DNA of 64,000 nucleotides from Spirochaetota bacterium (GTDB lineage: Bacteria > Spirochaetota > UBA4802 > UBA5550): assembly GCA_025457915.1 (NCBI GenBank), contig JALOTL010000010.1, positions 1 to 64,000 of the forward strand, in the 5' to 3' direction. Each line of letters starts with the position of its first letter. The first letter of the stretch is position 1. The position numbers and the translations under genes are program-made. Below are positions 56,211-63,009 of the stretch, in pieces. The notes under the pieces were generated by a model. It made no database searches, was not told the DNA's origin, and worked only from the letters and a program-made list of their open reading frames with translations.

Positions 56211-56762
56211 TTAATCGTGGCAGACTGCGCACTTGTTGCTTAAGTTCAACGCCGTATGGCAATCCTCGCATTGACCCATCAGCATCTTTCCCTTGATTTT
56301 ATCGTTTGATGTGGACATTCCTTTTTCACCGTGGCATGAGCCGCATCTGGACTTGAGCCTGCCGTCCTCGAACTTCGCGGTCATGACGACTTTATGGCTG
56401 AAATAAACAAGGTCCGGCTGCCTGGCAAACGATTCCCAGGGTTTGTCCGTATCCTTGTGTTTAGCGAGGAACGGTTTTTTCAGGGGCTGTGCGGGATCTT
56501 TGCTGGTTGCCGGTCCTTTCCTGTCATGGCAGGACGTGCATTCGGCTATGGTCGGGATTCCCTTGAATCTTCCATTTTCATCATAGCCGTGGCAGGTTTC
56601 ACATGTGGCGCCATATTTTTCAGTGTGCGTCTTGTGGTTGAATGGCTCCATTTTTTTCGCCTGCAGGTTCATTCCGTAATCGCATGCTTTCTGGAAGAGA
56701 ATGAATGAGATGTACGTAAAAACAATGAATGGTATTGTAATAAGCACTATTGACCGTTTCAC
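56211..56762 (-). CDS. qrcA: Pentahaem cytochrome c (QrcA-like)
   Basis: A 183-residue multihaem cytochrome c anchored by one N-terminal helix (IVLITIPFIVFTYISFILF). Five CxxCH sites are visible: CETCH, CTSCH, CGSCH, CEDCH, CAVCH. Described QrcA proteins are, as I recall, hexahaem, so one motif may be missing or unusual here. It would accept electrons from periplasmic cytochrome c3 fed by hydrogenase or formate dehydrogenase. I chose a GTG start because AAGGAG lies 7 bases upstream; an ATG 32 codons earlier lies in the promoter-operator region. Confidence 0.83.
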   Translation of the reverse strand: MKRSIVLITIPFIVFTYISFILFQKACDYGMNLQAKKMEPFNHKTHTEKYGATCETCHGYDENGRFKGIPTIAECTSCHDRKGPATSKDPAQPLKKPFLAKHKDTDKPWESFARQPDLVYFSHKVVMTAKFEDGRLKSRCGSCHGEKGMSTSNDKIKGKMLMGQCEDCHTALNLSNKCAVCHD

Positions 56763-56816
56763 CAATTTACTCCTTATCTCTTTAAATGTATTTTTTAAGC
56801 AGAATTCGAATGAGTA

Positions 56817-56835
56817 ACAGTTAAGAATTAACTGT
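56817..56835. promoter_or_regulatory. 19-bp palindrome at the qrc promoter
   Basis: ACAGTTAAGAATTAACTGT: two perfect 8-bp arms with a 3-bp centre. It sits just downstream of the likely -10 box and about 55 bases before the qrcA start, a classic repressor position. Confidence 0.55.
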
Positions 56836-56845
56836 AAGTTATTGT

Positions 56846-56874
56846 AATTAATTATCATGAAATATATATGTCAA
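56846..56874 (-). promoter_or_regulatory. Promoter of the qrc operon
   Basis: On the minus strand: TTGACA (56874-56869), 17 bases, TTAATT (56851-56846). The palindrome follows at once. Confidence 0.45.
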
Positions 56875-57141
56875 CAAAATTATGGGGGCCTGCATAAATT
56901 ATGGATTGCGCGGAATAATCGCCGTCGGCGGTCCGGAAATAAATTTTAAGCATGATTTTTTAAAGTTAAGGCAGATGCCTGATTTAAAGTTTTATTTGCA
57001 ACCGGAACACGCTCTTTAGCGGAAACTGATAGATGGAAATGAAAATAGAATTGCCGGACCGATTAAAAAATGCATATGAACTGGCATGATAAACTATTTA
57101 GAAATTTATAATATCGTTAAATGTTTTATCGCAAATATAAT

Positions 57142-57308
57142 AAGGGAACCTTTAATAGTCAAATCAGTATCTTACCTTGTGGCCGCTCCTCTACATCCAT
57201 CTAGTCGCGGCATTAGTGCTTTCGTGCACGTCAGGCACAACATCTGATAAAATCAGGAATTATGATTTGTAATACCAGAGAAACTCCTGATTTTTAGAGG
57301 TGTCCATA
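57142..57308. mobile_element. MITE-like element with GGGNACCTCTA ends (copy 2)
   Basis: The left end AAGGGAACCTTTAATAG leads to ATCAG (57142-57167). The right end (57286-57308) reads on the minus strand TATGGACACCTCTAAAAATC then AGG. The two ends are imperfect inverted repeats of each other and match the ends of copy 1 in sequence and order, though in reverse orientation. About 167 bases, no reading frame, different interior from copy 1. Confidence 0.5.
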
Positions 57309-57590
57309 GTTGCGATAGAGATTAAAAAAACTGCAGTTTATTAATGAATGATATAAAGATACCGTTCCTCTGGTAGTGAAGGAATTTATAAGAATAAAAA
57401 ATTAACACATTATTTATTTTGTTTAGTGTTGTTGATTGGAGGTTTTCTTCCGCAAGCAGTGATGATTATAATTCGATTAATTCAATTTCTATTTCAGTCC
57501 TGAATTAGCCGCCGGAATTTTATCGAGCATCGGATCCGGGCCGCGATGATTCCGGCACATTAAGGCCTGAGAGGGTATTTTTATAAAGGT

Positions 57591-57620
57591 GCTCAAGCCG
57601 CACCGCGGTCCGGCTTGAGC
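57591..57620. terminator. Strong hairpin downstream of the 60-residue gene
   Basis: A perfect 10-bp stem (GCTCAAGCCG / CGGCTTGAGC) with a 10-nt loop that is itself palindromic (ACCGCGGT). On the minus strand it is followed only by a loose T-rich stretch, so it is an imperfect terminator for the small membrane-protein gene. Confidence 0.45.
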
Positions 57621-57672
57621 ATAATAAACGGAAAATCGTAATTATTCGAATGGAATCATACGGTCTGATATC

Positions 57673-57855
57673 CTATTGCGCTTTCTTCTTCATTACGGAA
57701 TCAGTAATAATCGACGCAAGCACGAACGCCGCAGATGCAGCAATAACAATGATCCAGTCAGACCTGTCTATCCCGAAAGAACTGTTGTAGCCGCCTGCAA
57801 GAACGAATACCGTCAGAAAAAAAATAATAAAGGAGAATGCAATTAGAATTTTCAT
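57673..57855 (-). CDS. 60-residue two-helix membrane protein
   Basis: A short protein with two hydrophobic helices (about 3-21 and 33-53), a short loop with GIDRSD, and a basic end (KKKAQ). GAGGTGAT lies just before the ATG. No family recognised; small proteins of this shape are often membrane-complex accessories. Confidence 0.6.
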   Translation of the reverse strand: MKILIAFSFIIFFLTVFVLAGGYNSSFGIDRSDWIIVIAASAAFVLASIITDSVMKKKAQ

Positions 57856-57930
57856 AAATCACCTCGTAATCTCGATTGAATTAATGTAAATGATTGGTAC
57901 GTTTTACTTCTTCGGTGATTTCGGAGGTGA

Positions 57931-58284
57931 TTAATAAAAGGTGGATTTCGACCATCTGGGGAATTTATCCGCCATGGCGAATAAATTCGGAAACGCGGCC
58001 ATTTCCGGACAACATGAAGGATGAATTTTTTCGTGGTATCCGGATTTATTTACCGCGTCGAATGGCGTTGCAATTTTTTTAACCGGTTCATTTTTAAAAA
58101 AACCGGGGCCGGCTATTGCGGAAGTTTTTTCGTACGATCCGTTATTATGTTTATTTTTATCCGGGGTATCGTCGATGCGACGACTGCCGGAAGTTATCGA
58201 TAAAACCAGCAGGAATGCTGCCAGCATTGCTGTCGCGGTCTTTCTTTTATTGATTGAAATATGAATTATTTTTCGGGGCATCAT
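57931..58284 (-). CDS. Possible exported hypothetical protein
   Basis: A 117-residue frame with a signal-like N-terminus (KRKTATAMLAAFLLVLSITSG) and a lysine-rich remainder containing a Cys pair (HPSCCPEM). No clear ribosome-binding site and no family recognised. It is downstream of exbB-exbD on the same strand but 111 bases away. It may not be a gene. Confidence 0.35.
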   Translation of the reverse strand: MMPRKIIHISINKRKTATAMLAAFLLVLSITSGSRRIDDTPDKNKHNNGSYEKTSAIAGPGFFKNEPVKKIATPFDAVNKSGYHEKIHPSCCPEMAAFPNLFAMADKFPRWSKSTFY

Positions 58285-58395
58285 TTTAAAATTAGAGTGC
58301 TTCTACAAAATATTTAATGATTCTGTATGTGATTGCTATAGGAGATGGTTCCCTCGCGGCACGGAAAATTTCACCGGCCCTGGTTTATGACGGGG

Positions 58396-58818
58396 TTACT
58401 TGTACGGCTCGATGCGCAAATAGGTTTTTTTAATGCCGGCGGTATTTGCGATATCGATCAATTTTATTATGTAATCGTATTTGCAGTTTCTGTCGCCGTT
58501 GATTATAAGCGTCGCGTCGGCGACCTTTTTTTTCAATTCAGACAGCTGGGCGGAGATTTTGGCCTCGTCGGCCCTGATGTCGAATCTGGCCTCGTTGATG
58601 AAAACCCCGCCGCCCCTGTCGACGGTTACCGTTTCATTTTTTTTTGATTCGGCTGTCTGGCTGGATTTTCTGGCCCCCGGGAGATCGACACGGATGCTCT
58701 GACCCATCATGAGGGGAGTTGAGATCATGAATATTATGAGCAATACCAGCACGATGTCGGTAAACGGCGTGATATTGATCTCGACCATCGTTTTCCGGAT
58801 CTTTTTTCTTCTCTGCAT
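58396..58818 (-). CDS. ExbD/TolR-family biopolymer transport protein
   Basis: A 140-residue protein with one transmembrane helix. The conserved Asp is in the pattern EINITPFTDIVLVLLIIFMI, followed by a periplasmic domain. It forms the proton-driven motor with the ExbB/TolQ protein encoded 4 bases upstream. The Asp that takes protons is present. No TonB or TolA gene is adjacent, so the energised partner is unknown. Confidence 0.9.
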   Translation of the reverse strand: MQRRKKIRKTMVEINITPFTDIVLVLLIIFMISTPLMMGQSIRVDLPGARKSSQTAESKKNETVTVDRGGGVFINEARFDIRADEAKISAQLSELKKKVADATLIINGDRNCKYDYIIKLIDIANTAGIKKTYLRIEPYK

Positions 58819-58822
58819 CCGA

Positions 58823-59461
58823 TTATTTCAACCGATTTATCAGGTCAATAAGCTCCGAAGAGCATAACTCCATGTCGATGGTAGCGTTGTCGATTCTTTT
58901 CATTATCAAGTTGTACGCGAAGACAGCCGGAACGGCCACGAAGATTCCCGCAGCGGTCGAAACAAGGGCCTCTGCTATCCCCCCTATTACGATGTTTATT
59001 CCACCGCCAGCGCCGGATGATGACAGGTCGCTGAATGCGTGTATTATCCCGATGACTGTTCCGAAAAGGCCGATGTATACCGATGTGCTTCCTATCGTGC
59101 CCAGGATGTTGGTGTATTTTTCCATCGTTTTTATTTCGATGGCGATCCTGCGTTCCATTGAATTTTTTATGTGCGATTCAGGCAGCGATATGTGGTCCAG
59201 GCCTTCCTTTGCGACTCTTGCCAGGGTGCTCCTGCCGTTTTCACAGAAGCCTATCGCCTTCTTAGGGTCCGTTTTTTTCAGAAGCACCTTAATGTGGGCA
59301 ATGAAGGATGACGGATCTTCTTTTGCGTTAAAATGGAAATATATATATCTTTCTATAATTATTCCCAGGGTGGCAATGGAGCAAAACAACAGGAATACCA
59401 CGGTAAAACCGCTGGCCGATATGAGGTGATACAAGAAGGATTTTTCCGCCATTTTCAACAA
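58823..59461 (-). CDS. ExbB/TolQ/MotA-family proton channel
   Basis: A 212-residue protein with three transmembrane helices. The MotA/TolQ/ExbB domain is clear (NILGTIGSTSVYIGLFGTVIG, then IAEALVSTAAGIFVAVPAV). It pairs with the ExbD-type protein just downstream. Confidence 0.92.
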   Translation of the reverse strand: MLKMAEKSFLYHLISASGFTVVFLLFCSIATLGIIIERYIYFHFNAKEDPSSFIAHIKVLLKKTDPKKAIGFCENGRSTLARVAKEGLDHISLPESHIKNSMERRIAIEIKTMEKYTNILGTIGSTSVYIGLFGTVIGIIHAFSDLSSSGAGGGINIVIGGIAEALVSTAAGIFVAVPAVFAYNLIMKRIDNATIDMELCSSELIDLINRLK

Positions 59462-59591
59462 CCTTTTTTGAGGATTATTATTGGATCAATATTGTGTTGT
59501 CAAATCTATTTAAAAGTTACCGCCGGAGGATTGTATAAATATCCCCCTTCATGAAAATTTTTTCACGGACTTATTGAAGAGCCGCGTATTC

Positions 59592-62015
59592 TCAGGAAGC
59601 GCTGATCAGTTTTTTGGCCCTGTTTACCCCTTCGACCGCGTCCCTGCCGTAGTAAGCGCCTATGCCCCTCGCGTATTCTTCATTGACCACGGCACCGCCG
59701 ATAAGAAGTCTCGACCCGATATTTTCCCGGTCCAGGGCGTCCCTGACGGCTTTCATCTCGTTCATTGTCGTGGTCAGGAGTGAGCTCAGGCAGATGATGT
59801 CCGGCTTGATCCGCTTCGCGCTGTCTATGATTTGCTCCACTGAGACGTCCTTGCCCAGGTCATGGACTTCGAAACCGTGGTTTTCAAGCATCATCGACAC
59901 GATGTTCTTCCCTATATCGTGGATGTCTCCCTTGACGGTGCAGATCAGAACCCTGCCCAGCGATGATGATGATTTCTGGGAGAGTATCGGCTTGACGACC
60001 TCGAAGCCTTTTTTCATCGCCCCGGCCGACGCTATCATCTGCGGAAGGAAGTATTCCCCCGAGCTGTAAAGTTCTCCGACCCTCTCCAGGCCCCTGATCA
60101 GCGCCCGTTCCATGATGTCCTCGGCCTTTTCTGTCGCCAGGGCCTTTTGTACCAGACCGCCTATTTCATCCGGGTTGCCCTCGACGACCATGCCGTATAT
60201 GGAATCCAGTATGCCGCCGGATTTTTCCTGTGCGGAGGTGGCGGCCTTTTCCGGCTCGGTCTTCTGCCCGAGCCGGGCTATGTATTTCTGCGCGGCAGGA
60301 TCCCTGCCGGTAAGAAAATCGAGTGCAAGCTTTTCCTCCTCCGAGTACCCGTCTATCACCCTCATGGTCGAGGGATTGATGATGACGGCTGTGACGCCGC
60401 TTTCAACCGCAAGCCTGAAATACGCGTTATTAATATATTTTCTCTGCGGCAGCCCGAAGGATATGTTGCTGAGCCCCAGCGATGTCTTGATGCCCTTTTT
60501 CGAAAAGTGTTCGATCACCTTCAGCGTTTCCGCGGCGCTGCCCGGCTCGGCGGCCTCGGCCAGCATGAGGGGATCGATGAATATCCTTGACGGATCGATG
60601 CCCTCTTTTTCCAGCCTGGAAAGGAGTTTTTCCCCGGCATCGATCCTTTTCGAGGCCTCCCTGTGCACGCCCGTGTCGTCAAGGCACAGGGCTATTGCGA
60701 AACAGCCGTACCGCCTGATGACCGGCACGAGCCCGGCAATGCTTTTTTCCTTTCCGTTTATGGAATTGAGTATCGGTATCCCCGGATATGAGATGAGGGC
60801 CCTTTCAATGACACCGCTGTTGTCTGAATCTATCATGAGCGGCACGCTGACCAGGTTTGATAAAAGGGTAACAGACCTTCTCATCGTCGCGGCCTCGTCA
60901 GTACCGGGGACGCCCACGTTTATATCGAGTATGTGCGCCCCTTCCTTTTCCTGCTTTTTTGATTCCTCCCTCAGGAAATTCTGTGAGCCCGTCCTGAGGT
61001 CCTCGGCGAATTTTTTGCGCGCCGTCGGGTTCAGCCTCTCCCCTATTATCACCGTGTCCCTGTGGGATTGAAGATCGAGGGTCCTGAACCTGCTGGTGAT
61101 GAATGAATGGTTCGTCCTGAATTCCCGCGGGGCGTATTTTTCGGAGTCAACAGCCTTTCTGAGCGCCCTGATGTGGTCCGGCGTGGTGCCGCAGCATCCG
61201 CCGATGATTTTCACCCCGAGCCTGGCGAATTCAAGCGACGTCGCCGCGAATATTTCCGGCTTCAGCCTGTATACCGCCTTTCCGTCCTCCATTTCCGGCA
61301 GGCCCGCGTTGGACCAGACGCTCAACGGAATGCCGGTTCTCTCTAGAAGGGAGAAATTTTCCCTGAATATCCCGAGAAGCCCTTCCGGGCCCATGCTGCA
61401 GTTTGCTCCCGCTGCCGCGGCGCCGCAGCCGGCAAGGGTGGCCACGGCTGTGAATATGTCAGTACCGGTCAGGGTCTTTCCGTTTTCTGAGAAGGTCATG
61501 CTGCAGATAGCTGGCAGGCCCGCGTCCCTGGCCGCAAGGAGGGCGAGTTTGGCCTCCTGGATGTCGCTCATGGTTTCGATTATCGCGGCGTCCGCGCCGC
61601 CTTCGGCCAGTCCCATGGCCTGGACGAGATAAGACTCATAGACTTCCTCGCAGGATGTCTCTCCCATTGGTTCTACGAGCCTGCCGCATGGTCCGATGGA
61701 GCCGCCCACGAGTCCGCCTGTTGATTTCGCGGCCCTTCTTGCAACAGCCGCCGCCTTTTCGTTGATTTCCCCGCACCTGTCGGCGAGTCCGTATTCCTCA
61801 AGCTTGATCCTGCTGGCCCCGAACGTATTTGTTTCTACCATGTCGGACCCGGATTCAAAGTACAGCCTGTGTATTTCTTCAATTATATCGGGTTTTTCTA
61901 TATTAAGGAGTTCGAATGATCCCCTGTAGCCCGGAAGCCTGGCAAGCAGAAGTGTTCCCATTGCGCCGTCGATAAGGATCGGACCGGGTTTTTTCAGTTT
62001 CTCAATAAAATTCAT
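59592..62015 (-). CDS. metH: Cobalamin-dependent methionine synthase, lacking reactivation domain
   Basis: An 807-residue B12-dependent methionine synthase: homocysteine + methyl-THF to methionine + THF. Order: homocysteine domain (1-290, zinc cysteines in GANCSMGP and GGCCGTTP), pterin domain (about 330-575, LDINVGVPG), then the cobalamin cap and Rossmann domain (about 625-805, with DIHDIGKNI and LSSLL). The C-terminal SAM-binding reactivation domain of E. coli MetH is absent, as in other short forms, so a separate activase is needed. ATG chosen for GGAGGAAG just before it; an upstream in-frame TTG lies inside the promoter. Confidence 0.93.
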   Translation of the reverse strand: MNFIEKLKKPGPILIDGAMGTLLLARLPGYRGSFELLNIEKPDIIEEIHRLYFESGSDMVETNTFGASRIKLEEYGLADRCGEINEKAAAVARRAAKSTGGLVGGSIGPCGRLVEPMGETSCEEVYESYLVQAMGLAEGGADAAIIETMSDIQEAKLALLAARDAGLPAICSMTFSENGKTLTGTDIFTAVATLAGCGAAAAGANCSMGPEGLLGIFRENFSLLERTGIPLSVWSNAGLPEMEDGKAVYRLKPEIFAATSLEFARLGVKIIGGCCGTTPDHIRALRKAVDSEKYAPREFRTNHSFITSRFRTLDLQSHRDTVIIGERLNPTARKKFAEDLRTGSQNFLREESKKQEKEGAHILDINVGVPGTDEAATMRRSVTLLSNLVSVPLMIDSDNSGVIERALISYPGIPILNSINGKEKSIAGLVPVIRRYGCFAIALCLDDTGVHREASKRIDAGEKLLSRLEKEGIDPSRIFIDPLMLAEAAEPGSAAETLKVIEHFSKKGIKTSLGLSNISFGLPQRKYINNAYFRLAVESGVTAVIINPSTMRVIDGYSEEEKLALDFLTGRDPAAQKYIARLGQKTEPEKAATSAQEKSGGILDSIYGMVVEGNPDEIGGLVQKALATEKAEDIMERALIRGLERVGELYSSGEYFLPQMIASAGAMKKGFEVVKPILSQKSSSSLGRVLICTVKGDIHDIGKNIVSMMLENHGFEVHDLGKDVSVEQIIDSAKRIKPDIICLSSLLTTTMNEMKAVRDALDRENIGSRLLIGGAVVNEEYARGIGAYYGRDAVEGVNRAKKLISAS

Positions 62016-62032
62016 GGCTTCCTCCAATTTAT

Positions 62033-62060
62033 ATATCAATATATCTTGATATATTGATAT
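62033..62060. promoter_or_regulatory. 28-bp perfect palindrome over the metH promoter
   Basis: Two 13-bp arms (ATATCAATATATC / GATATATTGATAT) with a 2-base centre, no mismatch. It fills the whole spacer and most of the -10 box of the metH promoter, so a bound protein would shut the promoter. The shape fits an ArsR-family repressor such as the S-adenosylhomocysteine sensor SahR; that identity is inference. Confidence 0.65.
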
Positions 62061-62066
62061 AGTCAA
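62038..62066 (-). promoter_or_regulatory. metH promoter
   Basis: Minus strand: TTGACT (62066-62061), exactly 17 bases, TATATT (62043-62038). The predicted leader is short, with the ribosome-binding site following almost at once. Confidence 0.6.
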
Positions 62067-62161
62067 GTTTTTTTATGCTGCCGCAGTTGTATAATGATCA
62101 TATTATTTTGGATGCTTTACCGTCTTCCATTTTTTTACAATCCCCTCGTCAGCAGAGTCCG

Positions 62162-62192
62162 GGCATATCCGGATAATAGCGGCATATCCGGA
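62162..62192. repeat. Pair of 12-bp direct repeats
   Basis: GGCATATCCGGA occurs twice, starts 19 bases apart. Possible tandem binding site; not near a recognised promoter box. Confidence 0.5.
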
Positions 62193-62281
62193 GACAGGGG
62201 AAACAGAAGGCGGTTTTTTTCAATAAACAATATAGCTGATTATTCAAAGTATAAATCATTTTTTTATCATCCAGGATATGA

Positions 62282-62296
62282 AATAAGGGAACCTCC
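62282..62296. repeat. Solo copy of the GGGAACCTC end motif
   Basis: AATAAGGGAACCTCC, matching the left end of the element at 57142. It lies about 25 bases upstream of the promoter of the DUF1554 lipoprotein; no second end nearby. Confidence 0.5.
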
Positions 62297-62320
62297 AATG
62301 GCGTGCGCCGCCGATTTTAA

Positions 62321-62349
62321 TTGACAACAATTTGAATCTATAATATTTT
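62321..62349 (+). promoter_or_regulatory. Promoter of the DUF1554 lipoprotein
   Basis: TTGACA, 17 bases, TATTTT, about 70 bases before the start codon. Confidence 0.6.
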
Positions 62350-62418
62350 AATGAATGGTAGTTACTAAAGACATGTTATGTTCTCACCTTCATTTTCAAG
62401 GTTAAAAAAGGATATTGT

Positions 62419-63009
62419 ATGCCAAAGAAAATACTTATCATGCTCCTGCTGCTTTTACTGCCTGTTTTTTATATATCCTGTGAAAGGGACAACATGTTCA
62501 GGAACGCGATGATAGGGGCCCTCCTCCCTGGACAGAAGACCATTTACATGTATTCGTCCGGGACCAGTTTAACGGGCGACTTCGGGGGTAGGGCAAAGGC
62601 CGATTCTGAATGCATCAAGGCTCTCCCGGAAAACCTGGGATTCAAGATGAACGTCCGCGCCTTTTTAAGCGTGGACGCATCGGACCAGATCAGTAACATG
62701 CCGTTGAATTTTTATGTGCCTACGACCGAGCCGATACTCGGACCGACCGGAAAACCAATAGCATTGAACTGGAACGATCTCCTGGACGGAACAATATTGA
62801 TCAGCCTTGGCGATGCCGACGTTACAACTTCAAGCTGGTGGTCCGGCTCAAATCCCGACGGGACCGTCACTACGAACTGCAATTCGTGGACTACAATTGT
62901 AGCTGTGAACGGTTACGTCGGATCGGCGAATATGAAAGATATATTCTGGATATTCAGCGCCAGTCCACCCTGTGGAGGGGGTGCCGAAATTCTGTGCATA
63001 GCCTGGTGA
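62419..63009 (+). CDS. DUF1554 lipoprotein
   Basis: A 196-residue lipoprotein (MPKKILIMLLLLLLPVFYISC, lipobox Cys21). The mature part follows the DUF1554 plan: a start like TIYMYSSGTSLTGDFGGRAKAD, a Cys-containing first helix (SECIKALP), NWNDLLDGTILISL, NCNSWTT, and a closing disulfide-type CGGGAEILCIAW. The domain is frequent in Leptospira surface lipoproteins and occurs in other phyla too. Function unknown. Its stop abuts the stop of the converging gene. Confidence 0.78.
   Translation: MPKKILIMLLLLLLPVFYISCERDNMFRNAMIGALLPGQKTIYMYSSGTSLTGDFGGRAKADSECIKALPENLGFKMNVRAFLSVDASDQISNMPLNFYVPTTEPILGPTGKPIALNWNDLLDGTILISLGDADVTTSSWWSGSNPDGTVTTNCNSWTTIVAVNGYVGSANMKDIFWIFSASPPCGGGAEILCIAW

Larger units (their letters stand above)
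56859..57672. other. 814-base AT-rich gap with a MITE-like element
   Basis: No credible gene. It contains the qrc promoter's -35 box at its left end, a second copy of the inverted-end element at 57142-57308, and a strong 10-bp hairpin at 57591-57620. The remainder shows nothing recognisable. Confidence 0.55.
62067..62418. other. Gap between metH and the DUF1554 lipoprotein
   Basis: The gap holds, left to right: a pair of direct repeats (GGCATATCCGGA at 62162-62173 and 62181-62192), a solo element end (AATAAGGGAACCTCC, 62282-62296) and a good plus-strand promoter. No gene seen. Confidence 0.5.

Noticed and set aside
58326-58342. GAGATGGTTCCCTCGCGG as another copy of the element end
   Set aside because: Only GGTTCCCT matches; the flanking ATTAG/ATTATT pattern is absent, so chance is likely.
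62016-62100. Cobalamin or SAM riboswitch upstream of metH
   Set aside because: The predicted leader is only about 15-20 bases; control seems to be by the palindrome at the promoter.
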